A DNA stretch of 64,000 bases from Planomicrobium stackebrandtii. Lineage in GTDB: Bacteria > Bacillota > Bacilli > Bacillales_A > Planococcaceae. Where the stretch lies: contig NZ_JAUSWB010000011.1 of NCBI RefSeq assembly GCF_030814955.1, forward strand, positions 1 to 64,000. The letters run 5' to 3'. Under the pieces are notes generated by a model, which was not told where the DNA came from, did not search any database, and saw nothing but the letters and a program-made list of their open reading frames with translations. Positions 16,872 to 23,121 of the stretch are shown piece by piece. Position numbers and translations under genes: made by a program. Within the stretch, counting starts at the first letter, position 1. Each line of letters starts with the position of its first letter.

Positions 16872-18695
16872 ATGAAAGCTAAGACGTACGTGCTTGAAAA
16901 AGAATATACTCTGGACCGTAAAACCGCATGGCAGCTGCTGGCGGACAATAACCGCATGAACTTGTATATCGGCCTGTTTCCAGTCAACTTCAGTCCGGCG
17001 AAACAAGACGGAGCGGAAGTTTTTTACCGGGAAGCGCATGCCAAAGTGCTGGGGCTCGTGCCCATTTCGTGGCAGGAGTTCCCGTTCCAGTGGCAGGAAA
17101 ACGACAGCTATACCGTTGAACGCCGCTATCTTTCGGGGCCGATGAAGCATTACACATTGAAAGTTGAGCTGTTCGACAACGGAGAGAGTGGGACGCGGGT
17201 CAAGCTGACGGCGGATTTTGTGCCGCTCAATCCATTGGGATATGCCGCCATTTGGGCAACCGGATTGCCAGCAATCAAAAAGATTATGCGTTATTTGGAC
17301 GATTATTTAGCGTCTGGGGCAACAGCTGTTTTCGAAGCGCCGCAAAAACAGGTGACGTCCAAAATCAATCTGCCGGAACTGGATCGGCTGGCGGGTCTGC
17401 TTGTTAAGTCCCCTGTTAAGAATGAGTATGTGGAATTGTTGCACCGGTATTTGGCTGAAAAAGGCGATCACGATGTTGCCCAAATCGAGCCGGTGAATCT
17501 TGCCAGGTTATGGAAAGCCGATTTGGATGACACCTTGCGCGTATTGCTGTACGCCACAAAAGCTGGCTTGCTGAACCTCAGCTGGAACGTCATCTGTCCG
17601 AATTGTCGCGTTTCAAAAGTGGAGCATAACTCTTTGTCTGAGCTGGAACAGGAATTTCATTGCGATTTGTGCGGCGTGAACTACGATGCCAATTTCGATC
17701 AATTTGTCGAGCTGAACTTCTCGATCCATCCAACGGTGCGCCAAGCCTATGTTGAAGTCTATTGCATCGGCGGCCCGATGATTACGCCGCACGTCAAAGC
17801 GCAGCAGGTCATCCAAAAAGGCAAAACCGCGAGCTTTGCGATTCCTAAGGGTGAAGATGCCCTGCGTTTGCGTGTGCTTCAAGCAAACGACAGAGTGGCT
17901 GTAGATAAAAATGCGGAAGCGATACAGCTTTTGTATTCAGATTTGGGCTGGTCTCAGGATTCGGTTTCTGGCTCTGATGACGTTGTCATTACAAACTCCA
18001 GCAGTGCAGACATTGTCGTCGCTTTGGAACATTCGGACTGGAACAAGCAGGCAGTAACGGCTGCTAAGGTCACAGCGATGCAGGAGTTCAGGGATTTGTT
18101 TTCTTCTGAAGTGCTGTCGCCGGGCCAGAAAATCGGCATCGATCACGTGACCATCTTGTTTACCGATTTAAAAGGATCGACCTTACTGTATGAAACAATC
18201 GGCGATTCCAGTGCCTACGGCCAGGTGCGAAATCATTTTGATTTTTTGATCGGACATATCAAAACAAATTCCGGCAGCGTCGTGAAAACAATCGGCGACG
18301 CCGTCATGGCGATCTTCCATAAACCGGAGGAAGGGCTGAAGGCGGCTTTAGCCATCCAGAAAAACCTGGCAGAATTCAATCGTACGGCCAATGAAGAACT
18401 CGTATTGCGGATCGGCTTGTACAGTGGACCGGCCATTGCCGTAAATTCCAACGACCGTCTCGATTATTTTGGGCGGACCGTCAACATTGCGGCGCGCATC
18501 CAGGGGCAGGGCGAAGGGGGCGACGTCATCATCAGCCGCGGCGTATTGGCACAGCCGATGTCAGCAGGATTGCTGTCGTCTGCTGATGTAGGGCTGGAAG
18601 AGTTTTCGGCTGTTCTGAAAGGAATCGATGGCACTGTGGATTTGGTGCGGATTCGGTTAAAAGAGAATTTAGTGATTGAGAAGCATGCGGGTTGA
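16872..18695 (+). CDS. SRPBCC / zinc-ribbon / class III adenylate cyclase fusion
   Basis: 608 residues with three parts. Residues 1-150 look like an SRPBCC domain. The middle (about 180-400) carries a four-cysteine ribbon (C242-PN-C245, C264-DL-C267) and resembles the DUF5939-type region found next to cyclases. Residues 425-600 are a class III nucleotidyl cyclase. All catalytic positions are present: metal aspartates D432 (FTDLKGST) and D476 (KTIGDAVMA), adenine-selecting K472 and D531 (LDYFG), and transition-state N538 and R542 (VNIAARIQG). The K/D pair predicts ATP, hence cAMP, as substrate. No membrane helix is visible. TAGGAGTG precedes ATG 16872. Such cyclases are uncommon in Bacillales, where cAMP signalling is poorly known. 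Confidence 0.84.
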   Translation: MKAKTYVLEKEYTLDRKTAWQLLADNNRMNLYIGLFPVNFSPAKQDGAEVFYREAHAKVLGLVPISWQEFPFQWQENDSYTVERRYLSGPMKHYTLKVELFDNGESGTRVKLTADFVPLNPLGYAAIWATGLPAIKKIMRYLDDYLASGATAVFEAPQKQVTSKINLPELDRLAGLLVKSPVKNEYVELLHRYLAEKGDHDVAQIEPVNLARLWKADLDDTLRVLLYATKAGLLNLSWNVICPNCRVSKVEHNSLSELEQEFHCDLCGVNYDANFDQFVELNFSIHPTVRQAYVEVYCIGGPMITPHVKAQQVIQKGKTASFAIPKGEDALRLRVLQANDRVAVDKNAEAIQLLYSDLGWSQDSVSGSDDVVITNSSSADIVVALEHSDWNKQAVTAAKVTAMQEFRDLFSSEVLSPGQKIGIDHVTILFTDLKGSTLLYETIGDSSAYGQVRNHFDFLIGHIKTNSGSVVKTIGDAVMAIFHKPEEGLKAALAIQKNLAEFNRTANEELVLRIGLYSGPAIAVNSNDRLDYFGRTVNIAARIQGQGEGGDVIISRGVLAQPMSAGLLSSADVGLEEFSAVLKGIDGTVDLVRIRLKENLVIEKHAG

Positions 18696-18738
18696 ATGGT
18701 TTCCAATAGATGGAGCAAATTAAATATTGATTGTTAAT

Positions 18739-18780
18739 AAATGCCTGTTGAGATATCTTTATCTTAAGAGGCATTTTTTT
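18739..18780 (+). terminator. Intrinsic terminator between cyclase and fliW
   Basis: AAATGCCT...AGGCATTT outer stem, with inner TTGAGATA/TATCTTAA pairing, then seven T. Confidence 0.85.
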
Positions 18781-18802
18781 GTTATAGGAAAGGGAGTTGG
18801 GC

Positions 18803-19258
18803 ATGAAAGTTCAAACAGAACAATTCGGTGAAGTGGACCTGGGGCAAGAACGTGTCATTACGTTTGATAAAGGAATTCCAGGATTTGAAGAATATAAGAA
18901 GTACGTATTAATCCCAGCGGACGCAGAAGGGGAATCTCCATTCTTTTTCTTGCAGTCAGTCGAAGCGGTGGAAGTTAGCTTCTTCTTGGTCGATCCATTT
19001 ACGTTTTTCCAGGATTACGACATCAAGCTGGAAGAGCAAATGGTGGAGCGGCTGCAGCTGGAAGAACCGGCAGATGCTATCGTGCTGACGACTGTGACGG
19101 TTAAAGGCGATATCAGCGGAGCGACGACGAACTTGAAAGCGCCGCTTGTCATCAACAATAAGAAGCAAAGCGGCATGCAGATTGTCTTGAACAACAAAGA
19201 CTACCAGATCAAACAGGCTTTATTCCACAGTGGCGACACCGCTGCAAGGCAGGTGTAA
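18803..19258 (+). CDS. fliW: Flagellar assembly factor FliW
   Basis: 151 residues. Family motifs include VITFDKGIPGFEEYKKYVLIP at the N-terminus, FFFLQSVEAVEVSFFLVDPF and the C-terminal LVINNKKQSGMQIVLNNKDY. FliW binds unassembled flagellin and also CsrA; when flagellin is exported FliW is freed to sequester CsrA, allowing flagellin translation. ATG 18803 follows GAAAGGGAG. It lies two bases before csrA and directly upstream of flagellin, the classic Bacillus arrangement. Confidence 0.95.
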   Translation: MKVQTEQFGEVDLGQERVITFDKGIPGFEEYKKYVLIPADAEGESPFFFLQSVEAVEVSFFLVDPFTFFQDYDIKLEEQMVERLQLEEPADAIVLTTVTVKGDISGATTNLKAPLVINNKKQSGMQIVLNNKDYQIKQALFHSGDTAARQV

Positions 19259-19260
19259 CG

Positions 19261-19485
19261 ATGTTAGTACTGGGACGTAAAAAAGGTGAAACAATCATCG
19301 TTAATGACGACATTGAGATCACGGTTACCTCTATAGAAGGCGATATGGTGCGGATCGGCATCAATGCGCCGAAGCAAGTGACCATCCATCGCAAAGAAGT
19401 GTACCTGGAGATTCAAGAAGAAAACAAGCAAGCCACATCGAACGTCATCAATTTGAGCGACTTCCTGAGCATGCGGAAGAAATAG
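19261..19485 (+). CDS. csrA: Carbon storage regulator CsrA, translational repressor of flagellin
   Basis: 74 residues: MLVLGRKKGETIIVNDDIEI, then IGINAPKQVTIHRKEVY, the RNA-binding core of CsrA. It binds GGA motifs in mRNA leaders; two such motifs lie in the flagellin leader just downstream, one in its ribosome site. Translation is probably coupled to fliW. Confidence 0.97.
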   Translation: MLVLGRKKGETIIVNDDIEITVTSIEGDMVRIGINAPKQVTIHRKEVYLEIQEENKQATSNVINLSDFLSMRKK

Positions 19486-19490
19486 ACTCG

Positions 19491-19516
19491 AAGCCTGCAG
19501 ATCTTGCAGGCTTTTT
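19491..19516 (+). terminator. Intrinsic terminator after csrA
   Basis: AAGCCTGCA-GATCT-TGCAGGCTTTTT: a 9-bp hairpin with T-run that separates fliW-csrA from hag. Confidence 0.93.
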
Positions 19517-19556
19517 ACGTGGATAAAAATAAAAAAGAAAAACTTTCAAAAAACAC

Positions 19557-19583
19557 TAAACATTTGTTAAACCCCTCCGATAT
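19557..19583 (+). promoter_or_regulatory. Sigma-D promoter of the flagellin gene
   Basis: TAAA at 19557-19560, 15 bases, then TCCGATAT at 19576-19583. The sigma-D consensus is TAAA-N15-GCCGATAT; only the first base of the -10 element differs. SigD itself is encoded at 52387 in this window. Confidence 0.88.
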
Positions 19584-19603
19584 AACTTATGTAAGGCAGT
19601 TCA

Positions 19604-19652
19604 AAAGGATTTGGGCGCTTACAAAAAAACAAAAAAACATTACACGGAGGTA
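19604..19652 (+). promoter_or_regulatory. Predicted CsrA binding sites in the flagellin leader
   Basis: Two GGA motifs: AAAAGGATT (GGA 19607-19609) and CACGGAGGT (GGA 19646-19648), the second inside the Shine-Dalgarno sequence. Paired sites with one over the ribosome site are how CsrA represses hag in B. subtilis. Sites called by position and motif only. Confidence 0.7.
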
Positions 19653-19659
19653 ATACACA

Positions 19660-20658
19660 ATGATCATCAACCACAATATCGCAGCACTTAACACACACAG
19701 ACAAATGGGCTCAGCTCAAAGCGCGCAAATGGACAGCATGGAGAAATTGTCATCAGGACTTCGCATCAACAGCGCGAAAGACGATGCAGCAGGTCTTACA
19801 ATTTCTGAGAAAATGCGCGGACAGATTCGCGGACTTGAGCAGGCTTCGACAAACGCACAAGATGGCATCTCATTGATCCAAACTGCAGAAGGTACTTTGA
19901 ATGAAACTCAAGATATTCTTCAGCGTATGCGTGAACTAGCAGTTCAATCTGCCAACGATACAAACACAGATACAGATCGTAACGAAATCCAAAAAGAAGT
20001 AACTGAATTGGCTTCTGAAATCACAAGAATCGGTGACGATACTGCATTCAATACTAAGGATTTGTTAAACGGCGATTTTAAAGCTACTTTCCAAATTGGT
20101 GCAAACTCTGGTCAAAACCTTTCTATCTCAATCGGTGATATGCGTTCAGATGCACTTAAAGTAGGAACAGATTATGTAGCTACTAGCGCAACTGAGATTA
20201 CTTACACTGATGCAGCAGATGCTACTGCAACAGCAGAGTTTGCAACAGCAGCCCAGGTAGAAACAGCAACAGCAGCAGCAGCAACGGCAGCTAGAACAGC
20301 TGCAGATGCGGATGCTACAGATCAAGATTTAGAAAAAGCAGCATTAGCAGCAGAAGCAGCAGCAGCAAAACCTGGAGTTGCTGGTTATTACGATGGTGCG
20401 GCAGGTGCTGGTGAACTTGTAGTAGCTCAATCAACTGCTCTTGCTATAGGAGAGGGTGGAGTGATTGGTATTGATGTTTCTACACAAGGAGCAGCTGATA
20501 CTGCAATTACAACAATCAATAGCGCAATCGAAGCAGTTTCTTCTGAACGTTCAAAACTTGGTGCAAGCCAAAACCGTTTAGATCATACAATCAACAACTT
20601 GAACACATCTTCTGAAAACCTAACAGCTGCGGAATCAAGAATCCGCGACGTTGATTAT
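19660..20658 (+). CDS. hag: Flagellin, exon 1 (gene split by group I intron)
   Basis: Encodes flagellin residues 1-333. The N-terminal D0/D1 region is canonical (MIINHNIAALNTHRQM, KLSSGLRINSAKDDAAGL, ISLIQTAEGTLNE, RMRELAVQSANDT). The central variable part (about 180-255) is an alanine-rich, low-complexity insert with little resemblance to known D2 domains. The C-terminal D1 restarts at VSSERSKLGASQNRLDHTI and reaches AAESRIRDVDY. Unspliced, the frame closes five codons later (AEAA-stop). Joining Y333 to A at 21020 restores the canonical RDVDxAKEMMEQTKNSILAQ. The total is 369 residues with exon 2. Exported filament subunit. Confidence 0.9.
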
Positions 20659-21019
20659 GCCGAAGCCGCGTAAGCGAGCAGAGGTACAGTCGTCCTGGCC
20701 GGTAACAGCCAGAGATTACGACCGGGTGAATTGCTGGAAACCCCTGATAGCTTTTATTGCCACAACGCAGCTGGAAACGGCAAACGTGACGGTTCGAAAA
20801 AATAAAAGATTGGGCAATCAGCAGCCAAGCTCCTGTCTCGAAAGAGTGGAGAAGGTTCAACGACTAGGGTAGACCATCTAAGGCGAAAGCTATGGTGATG
20901 AAATCCGTAGGTGACACAGTGGCCATCACCACTGAACGATCCGAAGTGCCCGGCCCCTACTAACACTAGAGGGTGAAGATATAGTCTAGTCATTTATGAA
21001 AGTAAATGTTCGCACGATG
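20659..21019 (+). ncRNA. Group I intron A in the flagellin gene
   Basis: 361 bases with the conserved group I core: P AATTGCTGGAAA (20729-20740), Q AATCAGCAGCC (20816-20826), R GTTCAACGACTA (20855-20866) and S AAGATATAGTC (20976-20986), where R and S pair as P7 (GACTA/TAGTC). The P1 helix TTATGC (20655-20660) pairs with GCGTAA (20668-20673), placing the required U-G wobble at T20658, the predicted 5' splice site. A P9 hairpin CATTTA/TAAATG precedes the predicted terminal G21019. The splice restores the flagellin frame exactly. The motifs suggest subgroup IA. No endonuclease gene lies inside. Splice sites are inferred, not tested. Confidence 0.9.
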
Positions 21020-21130
21020 GCGAAAGAAATGATGGAACAAACAAAGAACTCGATTCTTGCACAAGCATCACAAGCAATGCTGGCTCAATCCAATCAAATG
21101 ACTCAATCAGTGTTACAACTGTTGAGATAA
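21020..21130 (+). CDS. hag: Flagellin, exon 2 (with first C-terminus)
   Basis: 36 codons plus TAA that complete flagellin: AKEMMEQTKNSILAQASQAM, then LAQSNQMTQSVLQLLR. This is the canonical D0 helix that stacks in the filament core. Its last 41 bases overlap intron B, so this version of the C-terminus is made when intron B is not spliced. The gene end VLQLLR-stop also contains GTTGAG (21121-21126), the likely internal guide sequence of intron B. Confidence 0.88.
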   Translation, partial: AKEMMEQTKNSILAQASQAMLAQSNQMTQSVLQLLR

Positions 21131-21460
21131 TTGATTCTAGGGCGTCTAACCGGGTAACGGGTTAGAGTATAACTGGGTGAATTGCTGGAACTTCCTAAAG
21201 CCCCATCAACCACAACGTAACTGGAAACGGTCGGCGTGACGGTCTGAAAATGACGGGGATGCACCAATGGATAATCAGCAGCCAAGCTCCTGTGAGGAAA
21301 CTCTGGGGAAGGTTCAACGACTAGGATAGACCGTCTAAGGCGAAAGCTATGGCGATGAAATCCGTAGGGCGGCAAGCGCCGTTCGAAGTGCCCAGCCCCT
21401 CAAATTCGAGGGTGAAGATATAGTCTATTCTATGTTCGAAAGACATAGCGGCAAAGCAGG
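21090..21460 (+). ncRNA. Group I intron B spanning the flagellin stop codon
   Basis: A second group I intron, close in sequence to intron A: P (21180-21190), Q (21273-21283), R GTTCAACGACTA (21312-21323), S (21415-21425), and a P9 hairpin CTATGT/ACATAG. The best P1 pairs CTCAAT (21084-21089) with GTTGAG (21121-21126), giving the U-G pair at T21089. An identical CTCAAT at 21102-21107 is an alternative. The distance from guide sequence to P2 matches intron A. With the 3' end at G21460 the junction codon becomes TCC and the flagellin end continues into 21461-21501. The core is clear; the exact splice sites are inference. No endonuclease gene. Confidence 0.78.
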
Positions 21461-21501
21461 CCAACCAAGCACCACAGCAAGTACTACAATTGCTGCGTTA
21501 A
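21461..21501 (+). CDS. hag: Alternative flagellin 3' exon
   Basis: Codons NQAPQQVLQLLR-stop, preceded by CC that completes Ser with T21089. This is a typical flagellin C-terminus, homologous to but diverged in DNA from the end of exon 2 (NQMTQSVLQLLR). Splicing of intron B would give a 369-residue flagellin, the same length as the unspliced form. It has no start codon of its own, so it is either a genuine third exon or a relic of the original gene end displaced by the intron. Confidence 0.72.
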
Positions 21502-21512
21502 TCTTAAGAGTC

Positions 21513-21543
21513 AAAAGGAGCCTGATTTTGGGCTCCTTTTTTT
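21513..21543 (+). terminator. Intrinsic terminator of the flagellin transcript
   Basis: AAAAGGAGCC-TGATTTTG-GGCTCCTTTTTTT hairpin, 11 bases after the alternative exon. No terminator is visible between the two stop codons, so transcripts include intron B. Confidence 0.93.
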
Positions 21544-21559
21544 ATAAGGAGGCAATCCA

Positions 21560-21736
21560 ATGGATATCGCTGCGTTATCGATGGCAATGAGCCAAATGAA
21601 TGTCCGGACAGAAGCGAATGTATCGATTATGAAAAAAACGATCGATCAGGCGGAGACAAATGGCCAGGATGTTGTAAAGATGTTGGAACAGTCTGTTCAG
21701 CCTCATATCGGAAGCCGTTTAGATATTAGAGGATAA
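21560..21736 (+). CDS. YjfB-like putative motility protein
   Basis: A 58-residue ORF, MDIAALSMAMSQMNVRTEAN followed by VSIMKKTIDQAETNGQDVVK and ending GSRLDIRG. Preceded by AAGGAGGCAATCCA with ideal spacing and closed by its own terminator. The sequence matches the small YjfB family (putative motility protein) seen near flagellar genes in Bacillales; role unknown. It follows the flagellin terminator by 16 bases, so it may live on read-through. Confidence 0.82.
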   Translation: MDIAALSMAMSQMNVRTEANVSIMKKTIDQAETNGQDVVKMLEQSVQPHIGSRLDIRG

Positions 21737-21743
21737 AACAATT

Positions 21744-21788
21744 AGAAAGTCCATGACTGTAAGAGGTCATAGGCTTTCTATTTTTTTA
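21744..21788 (+). terminator. Intrinsic terminator after the YjfB-like gene
   Basis: AGAAAG-TCCATGAC...GTCATAGG-CTTTCT hairpin followed by ATTTTTTT. Confidence 0.85.
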
Positions 21789-21889
21789 TTGTAAAAATAG
21801 TTTTCTCTCCCACAATTATCCTATTCTTTTTTCAATCATTATCTTGTACACTAAACAAGATTAACTCGAGCAAAGGGTGTGAGAACCGA

Positions 21890-22630
21890 TTGACCAGTCC
21901 GATTTCTAATAATTTTCTTTTATATAATACGATCGCTACTATGGCAAAGTCGATGCCTGCTTTAGGCCAAACCGACAGCGCCAATAGTTCCATCGGCAGT
22001 TCGACAAGCCCCAGCACGTTTTTTGCGATGCTGATGAATGCCATGATGGAAAGTATGGAACAAACGAATGCTGGGACAGCTCCGCAAACAGGTGTTCAGG
22101 CTGCATTGCCGTCTTTGACTACGCCGCTCACGGCACCGTTAACCAATTCCTATAACCCAGCCCTGACGATCCCGCCGCTCAACACACAAGAAGTGCCAAC
22201 CGCAGCAACGGATACAAGTGACTTGAAATTCCGGCCGACCCAATTTATTAAGCTGGATAGTACCTTGGAAGGCAAGCTGGAAGGAACGGCCGCCCACTTT
22301 ATCAATGCCGGGAAAAAATACGACCTGGATCCCAATCTACTGTCAGCCATCGCCATCCACGAAACCGGCAATGGCTCATCACGCGCTGTAAATGACAAAA
22401 ACAATGTTGCCGGCATGATGGGCAAGAATGGACTTCGGAGCTACGCTTCTGTGGAAGATAGCATTTTCGATATGGCCCGCAACCTGCGTCAAAACTATTT
22501 GAATGAAGGCAAAGACACCATCGCGAAGATCGGAGCGAAATACGCGCCGGTCGGAGCTGCCAATGATCCAACAGGATTGAACAACCACTGGACGCAAGGC
22601 GTCAGCAACTATTATTCCAAGCTCACATAA
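21890..22630 (+). CDS. Lysozyme-like peptidoglycan hydrolase (glucosaminidase type), flagellar region
   Basis: 246 residues from TTG 21890 (AAAGGGTGTGAG upstream). The first ~125 residues are low-complexity and rich in T, P, S and A. The C-terminal ~120 residues have the lysozyme-like glucosaminidase fold: FINAGKKYDLDPNLLSAIAI, HETGNGSSRAVNDKNNVAGM, and SVEDSIFDMARNLRQNYL. The Glu in HETG is the likely catalytic acid. No signal peptide is evident, so export by the flagellar apparatus is possible. By context it may cut the wall for rod or filament assembly, a FlgJ-like role; this is inference. Confidence 0.75.
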   Translation: MTSPISNNFLLYNTIATMAKSMPALGQTDSANSSIGSSTSPSTFFAMLMNAMMESMEQTNAGTAPQTGVQAALPSLTTPLTAPLTNSYNPALTIPPLNTQEVPTAATDTSDLKFRPTQFIKLDSTLEGKLEGTAAHFINAGKKYDLDPNLLSAIAIHETGNGSSRAVNDKNNVAGMMGKNGLRSYASVEDSIFDMARNLRQNYLNEGKDTIAKIGAKYAPVGAANDPTGLNNHWTQGVSNYYSKLT

Positions 22631-22633
22631 GCT

Positions 22634-22670
22634 AAGACAGGTGCTTCACAGACCTGCCTTATTTTTTTTT
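22634..22670 (+). terminator. Intrinsic terminator after the hydrolase gene
   Basis: AAGACAGGT...ACCTGCCTT hairpin with a T-run of nine; one bulge in the stem. Confidence 0.82.
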
Positions 22671-22680
22671 GCTTTTTTAC

Positions 22681-22707
22681 TAAAAAAATCTGCTTTTCTG
22701 CCGATAA
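22681..22707 (+). promoter_or_regulatory. Sigma-D promoter of flaG-fliD-fliT-fliS
   Basis: TAAA at 22681-22684, 15 bases, GCCGATAA at 22700-22707; one mismatch to the sigma-D consensus. 51 bases before the flaG start. Confidence 0.87.
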
Positions 22708-22758
22708 CTATTATATAGATTCTATTTAAGTTTTAAGAAGACGAGGAGTGGTTTTACT

Positions 22759-23103
22759 ATGGAAGTAACAAACTCAGCTGTTATTCAATTTCCAAAAATT
22801 AACGAGTCGAACCCGGCAGTTCCCAAGAAGACAGTCACTCCTGAACCATACAACAACGAAAATACCGATCAACCCATTACTAAGGAAGCAATCGTAAATA
22901 AAGTAGACAGCATGAACGAATTTTTAGAACCAACATCAACAAATGTAAAATTCCAGCTGCATGAAAAGCTAGAAGTTTATTATGTCCAAGTAATTGATTC
23001 CAAAACGGATGAAGTGTTGCGGGAGATTCCCAATAAGAAATTTTTAGATATGTATGCCTCAATGGCCGATTTAGCGGGCCTGATCGTGGATGAGAAACGA
23101 TAA
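22759..23103 (+). CDS. flaG: Flagellar protein FlaG
   Basis: 114 residues. The C-terminal half is the FlaG domain: VKFQLHEKLEVYYVQVIDSK, then VLREIPNKKFLDMYASMADLAGL. The N-terminal half is a disordered linker. FlaG affects filament length in some bacteria; the exact role is unclear. First gene of the filament-cap and chaperone operon; ACGAGGAG ahead of ATG. Confidence 0.9.
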   Translation: MEVTNSAVIQFPKINESNPAVPKKTVTPEPYNNENTDQPITKEAIVNKVDSMNEFLEPTSTNVKFQLHEKLEVYYVQVIDSKTDEVLREIPNKKFLDMYASMADLAGLIVDEKR

Positions 23104-23121
23104 GAATGGAGTGAACTTATT

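Noticed and set aside
20659-20673. Flagellin ending at 20673 as a truncated or frameshifted pseudogene
   Set aside because: The missing C-terminal codons are present in frame at 21020, and the sequence between has the conserved group I intron core with a fitting P1 helix.
21001-21501. A second complete flagellin gene
   Set aside because: There is no N-terminal D0/D1 coding sequence or ribosome site between the introns; only C-terminal codons are present.
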